Shown here: one piece after another, positions 1 to 7,979 of the stretch
How positions within the stretch are numbered: position 1 is the stretch's first letter
Layout: every line of letters begins with the position of its first letter
DNA from: Paenibacillus sp. SY21-1
GTDB taxonomy: Bacteria; Bacillota; Bacilli; Paenibacillales; Paenibacillaceae
Assembly (NCBI RefSeq): GCF_005222705.1
Contig: NZ_STGF01000001.1
Span: forward strand, 62,001 to 126,000
Direction: 5' to 3'
Length of the DNA: 64,000 nt
Notes under the pieces: model-generated
Databases searched by the model: none
Told to the model about the DNA's origin: nothing
What the model saw: only the letters and a program-made list of their open reading frames with translations
Program-made: the position numbers and the translations under genes

Positions 1-921
1 CAAGACAGTTCCAGTGCTTGTTGGAACTTTTGCTGCAAATTCAGTAATACCTGCAGTATTAAGGCTAGCTGTAATTTCGTTATACAGTTCACCGCGGTTA
101 GTGGCAACCGAATTACCGCTGGCATCAGCACCAATTGTAATAGTGTATTTGTTTCCAGACAGCGAAGCGGATGAAGAGGAACCTGCAGCTCCTTGTACAA
201 TTTCAATTGTTTTCCCATTAAGTTGGCTAGCGCCACTTGCAGTTTCTACTGCAGTTGCTTCAAAGGTAATACCATTAGCTACCGTTACCGAAGCTTTCTG
301 ACCAGCTGTGCTAGGTGTGTTAACTGTGATACCAGATACTGTACCAGTAGCTTTACTGCTGGATGCTTGAACAGTAGCCGAGGAATTAACGCCTACAACG
401 CTCTTGGCGTCCGTTGCAAGGTCAGATACAACGCCTGCTGCGATACCTGTCTCGCCTGCTGTTACTGTAGTGGAAGGTGCTGCAGTTGTTACTGCCGCTG
501 CCGTTTTACCTTTAAGGAGGTTCTGCGTATTGAATTCTGTTGTATTACCGATACGGTTAATTTCAGAAGTCATTGCATTCATCTCGGATTGGATAGCGGA
601 ACGGTCAGAGTCAGTGTACGTACCGTTGGAAGCTTGAGTAGCAAGCTCTTTCATACGTTGCAGAATGCTGTGAGTCTCGTTCAGCGCGCCCTCAGCCGTT
701 TGAATAAGCGAGATACCGTCCTGTGAGTTGCGGGATGCTTGCTCCAGACCACGGATTTGACCGCGCATTTTCTCGGAAATGGCCAAGCCTGCTGCGTCAT
801 CGCCAGCACGGTTGATCCGGAGACCGGAAGCCAATTTCTCCATGGATTTGGATTGAGCGGAAGTTGAACCCGACAATTGACGGTGCGTGTTAAGCGCTGC
901 AATATTGTGGTTAATAATCAT
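1..921 (-). CDS. hag: Flagellin (partial, C-terminus beyond left edge)
   Basis: Major subunit of the flagellar filament, exported by the flagellar type III apparatus. The N-terminus reads [16 protein letters not shown] and continues with the conserved D0/D1 helices ([20 protein letters not shown], then [17 protein letters not shown]), which are diagnostic for flagellin. After about residue 130 the sequence turns into a variable Ser/Thr/Ala/Gly-rich region (D2/D3-like), and the frame is still open at base 1, so the C-terminal D1/D0 helices are missing from the window. The 307 codons seen already exceed the length of short Bacillus flagellins, so the variable domain is sizeable. The start is an ATG with an AAGGAGG ribosome site 10 bases upstream. 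csrA and fliW lie just upstream, as in B. subtilis. Confidence 0.97.
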   Translation of the reverse strand, partial: MIINHNIAALNTHRQLSGSTSAQSKSMEKLASGLRINRAGDDAAGLAISEKMRGQIRGLEQASRNSQDGISLIQTAEGALNETHSILQRMKELATQASNGTYTDSDRSAIQSEMNAMTSEINRIGNTTEFNTQNLLKGKTAAAVTTAAPSTTVTAGETGIAAGVVSDLATDAKSVVGVNSSATVQASSSKATGTVSGITVNTPSTAGQKASVTVANGITFEATAVETASGASQLNGKTIEIVQGAAGSSSSASLSGNKYTITIGADASGNSVATNRGELYNEITASLNTAGITEFAAKVPTSTGTVL

Positions 922-929
922 GAAATATT

Positions 930-939
930 TCCTCCTTGA
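930..939 (-). promoter_or_regulatory. hag ribosome binding site / CsrA site 2
   Basis: The transcript reads UCAAGGAGGA here, which is both a strong Shine-Dalgarno for flagellin and a GGA-containing CsrA-type site. In B. subtilis CsrA represses hag by covering its ribosome site together with an upstream GGA hairpin. The same pairing of sites is visible here, so the role is inferred from that model. Confidence 0.65.
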
Positions 940-953
940 AATGAGTTCGAGTA

Positions 954-969
954 TCCGCATCCTTGCGGA
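954..969 (-). promoter_or_regulatory. CsrA binding hairpin (site 1) in hag leader
   Basis: A perfect 6-bp stem (UCCGCA/UGCGGA) closes an AGGA tetraloop. A GGA in the loop of a short hairpin is the classical CsrA target. It sits about 15 bases upstream of the second GGA site at the Shine-Dalgarno, a spacing that would allow one CsrA dimer to bridge both. Confidence 0.7.
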
Positions 970-1015
970 AGCTTGAGGAGATCAGTCGGCCGCCCAACCT
1001 CCCACGCTACTATAT

Positions 1016-1042
1016 ATATCGACAGCATTCTTAGAATGTTTA
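1016..1042 (-). promoter_or_regulatory. Sigma-D-type promoter of hag
   Basis: On the minus strand TAAA is followed after exactly 15 bases by GTCGATAT. The sigma-D consensus is TAAA-N15-GCCGATAT, so only one base of the -10 differs. It gives a leader of about 90 nt that contains both CsrA-type sites. Confidence 0.8.
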
Positions 1043-1114
1043 TAGCTATTTTTAAAAAATGACAGCTTTCTTTATTGAAAATAATACCTCCATAAAAGAG
1101 CACCAAATTCTAAA

Positions 1115-1366
1115 TTAATCTGACTGATGCGGAAGAATACCCTTTCTCCCTAAAAGCTCCTTCATAGCATCTATCCCAATTGTTTGCTGTGCAGCAGCCA
1201 CATTCTCCTGCTGGATTTGCAGATAAATCTCCTTGCGATATATATTCACATCTTTTGGAGCCCGAATACCAAGCTTTACAATATCCCCCTCAACACCCAA
1301 GACCATCACTTCTATATTCCCGTTGATCATAATGGATTCGTTGCTCTTTCGCGATAATACAAGCAT
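1115..1366 (-). CDS. csrA: Carbon storage regulator CsrA
   Basis: RNA-binding homodimer that represses translation of flagellin mRNA and is held inactive by FliW. The protein has 83 residues and starts [14 protein letters not shown], the family signature. The central [25 protein letters not shown] segment (beta strands 3-5) carries the RNA-contacting VxIYRKEI motif. The C-terminal extension (residues 60-83) is longer than in E. coli CsrA but usual in Firmicutes. An AAGGAGG-type site precedes the ATG. It is directly downstream of fliW and upstream of hag; both CsrA-type target sites are visible in the hag leader. Confidence 0.97.
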   Translation of the reverse strand: MLVLSRKSNESIMINGNIEVMVLGVEGDIVKLGIRAPKDVNIYRKEIYLQIQQENVAAAQQTIGIDAMKELLGRKGILPHQSD

Positions 1367-1412
1367 GCCTATTCCTCCTTTTCGGTAAGATCACATCACG
1401 GAAAAGCTATGG

Positions 1413-1802
1413 TCATCCCGCATTGAGCGGGGCACGAGGGCTATACCCGCTTTCGTGGAGAATCAGTTGCTTGCCAAGCATTTGCTGTTTATTCAATACA
1501 ATCGGTGCCATCAAGTTAATAGTCGCTTCATTGGAATTGGAAGGAACCGTTATAATCGACCATACTTCAATATCTTCCTGTGACTGTATTCTTAATTCAT
1601 TTTTGTCCGTTGCGCTCAATTCCCATTCATAGGCTGAATAAAATATAAACGGGCTCGCCACCAGCAATGAAATTGCTTCCTCGTCGGTCGCCTTCAGCAA
1701 GCGCATTGGCAGTTCCGGTTCAATCTCTTCCAGCACAAATTTGTGAATATGTTCAAAACCAGGTATACCTTGGGCGAAATGAAATACCACTTCCTGTTCC
1801 AC
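1413..1802 (-). CDS. fliW: Flagellar assembly factor FliW
   Basis: FliW binds either flagellin or CsrA, so free flagellin releases CsrA to shut down hag translation. The family core is clear: VVFHFAQGIPGFEHIHKF near the N-terminus and VWSIITVPSN...ATINLMAPIV in the second half. I chose a GTG start because GGGAGG lies 7 bases upstream, and the first residues (VEQEVVFHF) then match the usual family beginning. An ATG 27 bases further upstream (1829) keeps the frame open but has no ribosome site and would add MYDCQGGFN. The product is 129 residues, close to the usual 130-145. Confidence 0.92.
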   Translation of the reverse strand: MEQEVVFHFAQGIPGFEHIHKFVLEEIEPELPMRLLKATDEEAISLLVASPFIFYSAYEWELSATDKNELRIQSQEDIEVWSIITVPSNSNEATINLMAPIVLNKQQMLGKQLILHESGYSPRAPLNAG

Positions 1803-1875
1803 GTTAAAACCTCCCTGACAGTCATACATAATAGTATGTTAAAACCATCTACAGCTTAGTATTCATTAATTATAC

Positions 1876-1914
1876 AAAAATGATCTCCTTACAGCACTCA
1901 TGCTGCGGAGATCA
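1876..1914 (-). terminator. Rho-independent terminator after yviE
   Basis: On the minus strand an 8-bp stem (TGATCTCC/GGAGATCA) encloses a second small hairpin (GCAGCA/TGCTGT) and is followed by ATTTTTG. It lies between yviE and fliW, so fliW-csrA is either expressed from its own promoter or only by read-through from the flgM operon. Confidence 0.7.
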
Positions 1915-1932
1915 TGCCTGCCCCCTATAAAA

Positions 1933-2499
1933 TTATAAGCGGAGATCAATTTGTGGTGGGATAATTTCCAAATTAGGAAATTGGCTCACATAAATATTAA
2001 CATTTCCTCGTTGATATTCTGCAACCGGGCGATTAACTTGTACGTTAAGCTCTACACGCCCAGGGGTTGTATCAATATTAACTTTGGAAGGCGTATATGA
2101 TAAATCTACGTTATCGAAAGAAGAGGGACCCTGCACATCCATCTCAGGAAATGAATGCCTCCATTCCCAAGCCATATCCGCAATCGGATTACCTCCTAGG
2201 TGAATAGCAGCCATCCGGTTTCCGTTCTCTACGATACGTGCTATTCCTTGCAAAGCAATATCTGATGCTTTAGTATAAATTCGGCTCATCATCTCCAAAT
2301 TATTCGCAAACCCTAACGCATCCCATGCCTTGTCCTGATTAATCTCTAAATTTCCCGGTGTTGTTGAGAAATGCTGCTCGGGTTTTATCTGTTTCATGTC
2401 AACAGTTGGCCCAGGCTGCTGCAAATTCAGCTGAGCTGGAGTAGTTTCAATCGCTATTTTCCCAGGACTTTGACGAATTTGAATAGTGGGAATTTGCAT
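1933..2499 (-). CDS. yviE: DUF6470 family flagellar-operon protein (YviE)
   Basis: The function is not established. The protein is 188 residues, with no signal peptide or membrane segment. It begins MQIPTIQIRQSPGKIAIETT and ends in a run of beta strands (NVNIYVSQFPNLEI...IDLRL). The phrase 'TTPG' recurs at about residues 46 and 143, suggesting two related beta-rich halves around a helical centre (residues 55-110). The position between flgL and fliW is the same as B. subtilis yviE, which is the main reason for the name. It starts 12 bases after the flgL stop, so the two are co-transcribed and probably coupled. Confidence 0.85.
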   Translation of the reverse strand: MQIPTIQIRQSPGKIAIETTPAQLNLQQPGPTVDMKQIKPEQHFSTTPGNLEINQDKAWDALGFANNLEMMSRIYTKASDIALQGIARIVENGNRMAAIHLGGNPIADMAWEWRHSFPEMDVQGPSSFDNVDLSYTPSKVNIDTTPGRVELNVQVNRPVAEYQRGNVNIYVSQFPNLEIIPPQIDLRL

Positions 2500-2511
2500 G
2501 GCTACACCCCG

Positions 2512-3483
2512 CTATCTAAGAAAATCTACCAAACTCGGTCGGATGAGCTGGGCACCGGCCGACAAGGAAGCCTGATATACATTTTCTTCTGTCTTCATCT
2601 GTGTGATTACAGCTGCCATGTCGGCATCTTCAGTTTTGGCTTGAACAGTTTGAATGTTCAAATTAATGTCGTCAAGTCGATTCTTAATAATCTCAACACG
2701 ATTCATCCTGGCTCCAACCTCGGCTCGTGCGGTTAACATCTTATTCATGCGAACATCAAATTGGCTTAGCAGTGCAGATATACCTTCTTGGTCACCTTCG
2801 GACAGCATATCGTGCGCTCGCTGAAGAAGCATAAAAACATTATCACTTGCTTTTTGCTCCTCTATGGTAGCCGTTGGAAGGACAGCCTCCCCGAACACCT
2901 GGTTTCCTGACATATTAACACCAAGAGTCATACCTGCTGACATCTCGTATCTAATAGCTCCTGTATCAGGTGCTATATGATAAGCCTTAAGCTTGGGAGG
3001 ATCGGCTGATAAGTCAGCTGCTTCTTCCATTCCCATAGTCGGATAAGGCTTCTCTTCGGTCAATTCTCCATTAAATACTTGCCTGCCATTAAATTGGCTG
3101 TTTCCAACCTCAACCATTTGATTATACAACTGTATGATCTCGGTTTTGATCGAGGTAAGGCTCGTTTGCTCAAATGTACCATTGGAAGCTTGTACAAGCA
3201 GCTCCCTTGCCCGTTGCATAATATCTCCAGCTTGCCCGACAATGGTATCCGTATATTCAAGCATGGAAATCGCAGAGCCGACGTTTTCAATATATTGATC
3301 ATTTGTTTGAAGTTCACTACGGTAACGCAGTGAAAAAGTAATCCCTACTGGATTATCGGACGGCTTATTGATTAATCTGCCTGTGGACAGTTGATTCTGT
3401 AAGTTATTCAGTCTTCCCATGTTTGCTGATAAATTACGTATTAGCTGCGAATTCATCATAGATTGCGTAACGCGTAGAGACAT
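2512..3483 (-). CDS. flgL: Flagellar hook-filament junction protein FlgL
   Basis: Second junction protein (HAP3) between hook and filament, exported by the flagellar apparatus. The N-terminus (LRVTQSMMNSQLIRNLSANMGRL) and the following LSTGRLINKPSDNPVG motif are typical of FlgL, as is the flagellin-like C-terminal coiled coil (ADMAAVITQMKTEENVYQAS then LIRPSLVDFLR). The 323 residues fit the family (about 300). The ATG follows a GAGGTGA ribosome site. It lies 26 bases after flgK. Codon use is visibly more A/T-rich than in the comF genes nearby. Confidence 0.96.
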   Translation of the reverse strand: MSLRVTQSMMNSQLIRNLSANMGRLNNLQNQLSTGRLINKPSDNPVGITFSLRYRSELQTNDQYIENVGSAISMLEYTDTIVGQAGDIMQRARELLVQASNGTFEQTSLTSIKTEIIQLYNQMVEVGNSQFNGRQVFNGELTEEKPYPTMGMEEAADLSADPPKLKAYHIAPDTGAIRYEMSAGMTLGVNMSGNQVFGEAVLPTATIEEQKASDNVFMLLQRAHDMLSEGDQEGISALLSQFDVRMNKMLTARAEVGARMNRVEIIKNRLDDINLNIQTVQAKTEDADMAAVITQMKTEENVYQASLSAGAQLIRPSLVDFLR

Positions 3484-3509
3484 AAATTCATCACCTCATT
3501 TATTAATAA

Positions 3510-5102
3510 CTAAAGGCCTACACGCCCCATGCCATTGATTACCTTATCCAGTATTTCATCTATCATTGTCATGTTTCGTGCAGCAGCGTTATACGCATGT
3601 TGGAACTTTATCATATTGGACATTTCTTCATCTAGGGAAACTCCACTGACCGACTGCCTCCGAGCCTCAACCTGCTCGACAATTATTTGCTGATTGGTTT
3701 GCATTCTTGTCGCTTCGGCAGCCTGAACTCCAATCTGTCCCACAACGGAACGGAAGTAGGCATCCAGTGTGTTTTTGTTCTCAGTAGTACCTGGATCAAA
3801 ATCAAATCTTACATCTCTCATTTGTGAAAATAGCACAGCAAGCGAGTTATTTCCACTCATTACAGAATCAGTTCCATCATCATTAATTGCAACACGCATC
3901 GAGGTTGCAATTAGGTTGGCATTTGCGACAATAGCTGGATTTACGACAAGATTTCCTGCTGTTAGTGTCGTATCCTGACTGCTCGAATTAATTGTAAAGA
4001 AAGGAAGACCCGGATCATTGCCTGCCAGGCTATAGCCTAATTGATGTAAACCATTAAGACCATTTACTACAACTTTTGTATCCTCAGTCAGTGTACGAGC
4101 TACACCCGTGTAAGAAACACCGTTAAGCACAGTACCCTCCGGTAGGACGGAACCCTTAGGCAAGGTAATTTCAAACTCTCCATTTGCCATCGTTTGCACG
4201 AGCCTGTTAAGTTCAGCAATATAGCTATCCACATATTTATCTCGAGACTCTACTGTGCCGAAAATTGTACCGCTTGATAAATTTCCTGCCGCAATAGCAT
4301 CTTTAACAGAAATTGCTCCTCCGGCTGGTTCAGCTCCTTCTCCCGAAAACAGAGCCTGATTAGCCGATCCCTGAACAAGCTCAATGTCCCCCATTAAAAT
4401 CCGATACCCAGTGGTCTGGTCTTCTACACGTATATTCACTAAGCCCGAAAGCTGGTCGGTTAATAAATCTCGTTGGTCACGAAGATCATTGGCACTATCT
4501 CCAAGACCTTCGACCCTTCGAATCTCAGCATTAAGTTGTGCAATATTGGTCGTTATAGAATTGACCGTTTTAATGTTAATTTCCACATTTTCCGTTAAAT
4601 CCGTTTTCAAATCTCCAAGCTGTCTTGCAGTGTAATTGAACGCATCAACCATAGCCATTGTTTGCTCAAGAACAACTTTACGCCCATCGGCATTTTCAGG
4701 ATTTTTACTAATGTCAGACCATGCGTTCCAAAAGTTAGATATAACTGTTCTCAAACCTGTATCGCTCGGTTCATTCACAATACCTTCGAGCTTGGACAAG
4801 GTGTCCAATTTCACTGTGAATTCTCCTGCGGACTTGTTTTCATTTCGAAATTGACTATCTAGAAACAATTCTCTTACTCGCGTTATCGAGCTAGCTTCTA
4901 CACCTGTTCCAAGCTGGCCGGCCGCTACGGATTTCGAGTAACCTACGGCATCAATCGGACGTGAAGCAGTCATATTCACAATTTGCCTGGAGTAACCAGC
5001 CGTGTTGGCATTGGCGATATTATGTCCTGTCGTATTAAGAGCAGATTGTGTGGTGAACAAACTCCGCCGTGCCGTTTCCAATCCGTGAAATGTGGAAGCC
5101 AT
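3510..5102 (-). CDS. flgK: Flagellar hook-associated protein FlgK
   Basis: First junction protein (HAP1) on top of the hook. It starts STFHGLETARRSLFTTQ and has the basal-body rod motif ALNTTGHNIANANTAGYSRQ at residues 21-40. The C-terminus has the matching helix (MSNMIKFQHAYNAAARNMTM followed by IDEILDKVINGMG). The long middle (residues 130-480) is the variable surface domain. At 530 residues it is normal for a Firmicute FlgK. AAAGG precedes the ATG. It follows flgN closely and precedes flgL. Confidence 0.97.
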   Translation of the reverse strand: MASTFHGLETARRSLFTTQSALNTTGHNIANANTAGYSRQIVNMTASRPIDAVGYSKSVAAGQLGTGVEASSITRVRELFLDSQFRNENKSAGEFTVKLDTLSKLEGIVNEPSDTGLRTVISNFWNAWSDISKNPENADGRKVVLEQTMAMVDAFNYTARQLGDLKTDLTENVEINIKTVNSITTNIAQLNAEIRRVEGLGDSANDLRDQRDLLTDQLSGLVNIRVEDQTTGYRILMGDIELVQGSANQALFSGEGAEPAGGAISVKDAIAAGNLSSGTIFGTVESRDKYVDSYIAELNRLVQTMANGEFEITLPKGSVLPEGTVLNGVSYTGVARTLTEDTKVVVNGLNGLHQLGYSLAGNDPGLPFFTINSSSQDTTLTAGNLVVNPAIVANANLIATSMRVAINDDGTDSVMSGNNSLAVLFSQMRDVRFDFDPGTTENKNTLDAYFRSVVGQIGVQAAEATRMQTNQQIIVEQVEARRQSVSGVSLDEEMSNMIKFQHAYNAAARNMTMIDEILDKVINGMGRVGL

Positions 5103-5119
5103 GTTGTCAGCCCTTTCCT

Positions 5120-5626
5120 TTACATTTTCATATTAAGGCGTCCGTTGCGTTGCTGCGCCATGCCTTGAACTGCACGATGATAAGTCGCTTCTTCTTCTTC
5201 AGGTCCAAGCAATAAATCCTGAGCGAAATGCAAGTACTCCAAATTCATTCTAACCAGTTGTTGATTAAATTCGTTTAACTCCTGAAGCTCCTTAATGACG
5301 CGGTCCAGCTCCTTCCAGACACGCTGCAACTGAACCTTCTCCTCCGCGAGATACACAACTTGCACAAGCTTCTCCATCTTGAACGAGCGGTTGGGACCGC
5401 TTATTTTCTGAGACAGCATATACTTCCCGACAAGAAACGAACGCTGCTGCTCCAACTGTGAAATCCGTTCCAGAGCTTTCTTCTCTTTGGTTGCAATATA
5501 AGAGAGCGTATCGATCTGATTGGTCGTAATGGCTGTCGTCTTGGCCTTGCCGTACTCAATCAACTGGCGGTGTTCGGCTGTCAACTCGTCAAGAATGGAT
5601 AGAATTTGCTGGATGATCTCATTCAT
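5120..5626 (-). CDS. flgN: FlgN-family flagellar export chaperone
   Basis: Cytoplasmic chaperone for FlgK and FlgL before export. The protein is 168 residues and almost entirely helical/coiled coil, with the family's N-terminal pattern (ILDELTAEHRQLIEYGKAKT) and a central LEQQRSFLVGKYM. Identity rests on this pattern plus its place between flgM and flgK, as for B. subtilis FlgN (YvyG). The ribosome site AAGGAG overlaps the end of flgM, so translation of the two is likely coupled. Confidence 0.9.
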   Translation of the reverse strand: MNEIIQQILSILDELTAEHRQLIEYGKAKTTAITTNQIDTLSYIATKEKKALERISQLEQQRSFLVGKYMLSQKISGPNRSFKMEKLVQVVYLAEEKVQLQRVWKELDRVIKELQELNEFNQQLVRMNLEYLHFAQDLLLGPEEEEATYHRAVQGMAQQRNGRLNMKM

Positions 5627-5632
5627 AGAGGT

Positions 5633-5899
5633 TTACTCCTTCAGGTAAGGAAGCAGCTTCTCAGCAATCTTGCCTGCTTCTACATGATATGTGCCCGATG
5701 CAACCGATTGCTTGAGCTGCTCCAACTGCTTGGCCCGCTCAGCGCCATGTGTCTGACTGTTAGACAGCATTTCTTTGGCCGCAGCAGAAATCTGAACTTC
5801 GTCCTTGGGACGTGCTTTGCCTGTGCTCGCTACACGAGCTTCGTTATGCTTAAGATATGGATTTGCTGCCCCGATCCGATTCGTTTCATTAATCTTCAT
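5633..5899 (-). CDS. flgM: Anti-sigma-D factor FlgM
   Basis: Binds and inhibits sigma-D until the hook is finished. The protein reads MKINETNRIGAANPYLK and then KDEVQISAAAKEML, both matching B. subtilis FlgM. The C-terminal helices (QLEQLKQSVASGTYHVEAGKIAEKLL) are the sigma-binding region. I chose the ATG with AGAGGTG six bases upstream. A GTG three codons earlier lies inside that ribosome site. The 88 residues match the family. It is first in the flgM-flgN-flgK-flgL-yviE unit and has a sigma-D-type promoter directly upstream, which would give feedback on its own sigma factor. Confidence 0.95.
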   Translation of the reverse strand: MKINETNRIGAANPYLKHNEARVASTGKARPKDEVQISAAAKEMLSNSQTHGAERAKQLEQLKQSVASGTYHVEAGKIAEKLLPYLKE

Positions 5900-5927
5900 C
5901 TTGTTCACCTCTTGAATTCACCGAACT

Positions 5928-5962
5928 AAAAAAGCCGATTACCTTTACAAGTACTATCGGCT
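5928..5962 (-). terminator. Terminator-like hairpin between yvyF and flgM
   Basis: On the minus strand AGCCGAT pairs with ATCGGCT (7 bp, plus an inner TAC/GTA) and is followed by six T. The left arm contains the -10 of the flgM promoter (GCCGATAG). Read-through RNA from yvyF would form the full hairpin, whereas RNA started at the flgM promoter would contain only its 3' half. Confidence 0.6.
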
Positions 5963-5981
5963 CTAGTCAAGCGAAAATTTA
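5954..5981 (-). promoter_or_regulatory. Sigma-D-type promoter of flgM
   Basis: TAAA is followed after 16 bases by GCCGATAG on the minus strand; the sigma-D consensus is TAAA-N15-GCCGATAT. The spacer is one base longer than optimal. Start of transcription would fall near 5947, about 50 bases before the flgM ATG. Confidence 0.65.
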
Positions 5982-6019
5982 TAGACAGGGAAAATTTAAC
6001 GTCATGCGAGTATGGCTGA

Positions 6020-6436
6020 CTACTTACCCTTATACTTATTCAAGCTTTTATAAGCCGCGTCACTCTTTTCCTGGCGAAGTCTGGCGTCCTTGTTGGCGAT
6101 ATCCTCCAGCATATTCCGTTTTTCTTTATCTAGCCTGGACCGGCAGCTATCACAGATATGACTGTCGCGGATAAGCGTACCACATGATTCGCACGGGTAA
6201 GATAAATTCGGGGCGTTGATCATCGAAATCCGGCCCTCGCGAATAAACTTGGTAATTTGCTTGATGGATACACCGGTCTCATCGGACAACTCAATAATCG
6301 TCGCCCCTTTGTTCTTTCGCAAAAAATTGGCACAAGTCTCATATTCTTTATCAATCTCCCGAATACAGTTCGGGCATACATCTCTAAAGTTTTTTGCGAA
6401 TATCTTGCCACAACGAGGACAGTTCTCTACATTCAT
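6020..6436 (-). CDS. yvyF: TIGR03826-type flagellar-region protein (YvyF)
   Basis: Small cytoplasmic protein of unproven function found upstream of flgM. Two zinc-ribbon-like Cys clusters are visible: CPRCGK...CPNC at residues 6-24, and CESCG...CDSC at about residues 82-98. Between them is a helix-turn-helix-like segment (IIELSDETGVSIKQITKFIR), so it may bind DNA or act as a regulator. The length of 138 residues matches B. subtilis YvyF, and so does the position. The ribosome site is GGGGG. Confidence 0.85.
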   Translation of the reverse strand: MNVENCPRCGKIFAKNFRDVCPNCIREIDKEYETCANFLRKNKGATIIELSDETGVSIKQITKFIREGRISMINAPNLSYPCESCGTLIRDSHICDSCRSRLDKEKRNMLEDIANKDARLRQEKSDAAYKSLNKYKGK

Positions 6437-6763
6437 GGCTCATAGCCCCCTTTTTTAAAAAAATCTACAATTGGCGTTACCGCTCGAGATCATAATGACT
6501 CAGCCATCCATTGCTTTATCCGCTCTCTAGCTTTGCATATATAATAGTAGTTTAAAGGATATACATCGGTTTTTCAAAGAAATCTACTACCTCTACTTCC
6601 CGCCTGCTCGAGCATATGGCAATCCCTTATCCAGCGGTTCAGTTAATAGGGAGCTACGCTTTGCTGTTCCCAGGTTCGGCTCTAATCCGCTTACAATTAA
6701 ACCCAAACCGCTCCTGGACGGGCCTGCGCCTCTACCTATGTATCGTCAAAAGTTAAATGAATG
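6437..6763. other. Non-coding stretch between comFC and yvyF
   Basis: About 330 bases without a convincing gene. The only structure I note is a near-repeat on the minus strand (GTAGATTTCTTTGAAAAA near 6575 and GTAGATTTTTTTAAAAAA near 6455). It should hold the yvyF promoter, but I could not find one with well-spaced consensus elements. Confidence 0.5.
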
Positions 6764-7651
6764 TTAAGACCTTGCCCATGTCAGCACGTATATTTCCAGG
6801 TTTTTTGGCATTTTTGCCAGCAATGCTTTGGCGCATTCCTCGGCGGTGCTGCCAGTCGTATAAATATCATCAATCAACAGGACTCGCAAAGGGGATAAAA
6901 CCGCCTGTGACCGATCACTGTCGCCTTCCGGAAATTTTTCGCTCCAAATTTGGCAAAGACTGTCCATCTCGATAGGGATAACCTCAAACAGTTGTCTCGT
7001 ATTGCGTATCCGCTCTACCCGGCTTTTAAAGCTTTGCTTTCCCGTATGACGCGAGCGCTGAAGCAGATTCATCAAAGGGACCCCGCTGTGGCGGGACACG
7101 TATGAAGCAAGCTGTTCGGCCTGATTAAAGCCGCGTTCCCATGCCCGCTCCGGGCTGATCGGCACATAAGTTACCGCATGCCAAAATGCAGGTTTGCGGT
7201 GGACCGATTTCATGCTCGCTCCCAAGCGATTGAACAGGTCGGCGGTAAGCCGTTCATAGGCCGGCAGCAGCATGGAAGCGATCACCGGGGCAAGCTGTTC
7301 ATTGCCCCGGTACTTGTATTGCGCGAGCAATCCGCGCATCTCCTTGTTGTAGTGCACAGCGCTGCGGTTGCACACGAAAGAAGCGTGCGGCTGGCGTACG
7401 CAATCGCCGCAATGGATGCCCCGGCCGCATTTGCGACAACAGATGCGGTCGATCCATGGAATGGCGGAGAGGCATACCCCGCACAAATTGTGCCTAAGCG
7501 GATCGGGCAGCTTCGTATCAATGCCGCCGCGACGGCGTTGCTTGCCGCACAGCAAGCATGTCGAGGCTCGCGGAGCGAGCAGGTCGGTTCCGCCGGATAA
7601 AGCGGCACGAATGCGACGAAGAAAGGAGGCGATAACCCTAGGGCTACTCAT
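6764..7651 (-). CDS. comFC: Competence-associated phosphoribosyltransferase-like protein ComFC
   Basis: ComFC/GntX-family protein required for DNA uptake during transformation; it probably works with the ComFA ATPase in the cytoplasm. The N-terminal half has the zinc ribbon set CLLCGK, LCGVC, CCRKCGRGIHCGDC. The C-terminal half has the PRTase motif VLLIDDIYTTGSTAEEC. VPISPERAWERGFNQAEQLA is also a family hallmark. I chose the ATG preceded by GGGAG. An in-frame ATG 15 codons earlier (7696) has no ribosome site. The product of 295 residues is longer than B. subtilis ComFC (about 240), mainly from the N-terminus and a loop before the PRTase motif. Confidence 0.93.
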   Translation of the reverse strand: MSSPRVIASFLRRIRAALSGGTDLLAPRASTCLLCGKQRRRGGIDTKLPDPLRHNLCGVCLSAIPWIDRICCRKCGRGIHCGDCVRQPHASFVCNRSAVHYNKEMRGLLAQYKYRGNEQLAPVIASMLLPAYERLTADLFNRLGASMKSVHRKPAFWHAVTYVPISPERAWERGFNQAEQLASYVSRHSGVPLMNLLQRSRHTGKQSFKSRVERIRNTRQLFEVIPIEMDSLCQIWSEKFPEGDSDRSQAVLSPLRVLLIDDIYTTGSTAEECAKALLAKMPKNLEIYVLTWARS

Positions 7652-7979
7652 CGCGTTCTCTCCCAGCACGGATTGAGTGCCACTGTAGAAAAACATAGGT
7701 TGTATAAGCTAGAAGCAGTTCCATCGTTACTTGCTCCTCTGCATTTAAGTTAATAGATAACCGGGTTTATTGGTATGGCGGCTCAAATTTCAACACTCTG
7801 CGAATCTTCTGACTTTAAATGAATCTGAAGGATTAACTGCACTCCTGACCGCTCATCAAATACGTGTACTGCTTTTAAAATGACCGGACTCGTCAGTTCA
7901 CTTAAGTTAACGCATTCCGGCAGCGAGTTAGACTAGCTGTACAATGATATAGCTAAACTAAGCTGCACCACTCAAAGGG
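7652..7979. other. Non-coding gap between comFA and comFC
   Basis: About 330 bases separate the comFA stop from the comFC start. In B. subtilis comFB sits here. I find no ORF resembling ComFB and no clear terminator hairpin, so the two genes may still share a transcript. Confidence 0.6.

Noticed and set aside
1827..1841. ATG at 1829 as fliW start
   Set aside because: No ribosome site, and it adds residues unlike the family. GTG at 1802 has GGGAGG at ideal distance.
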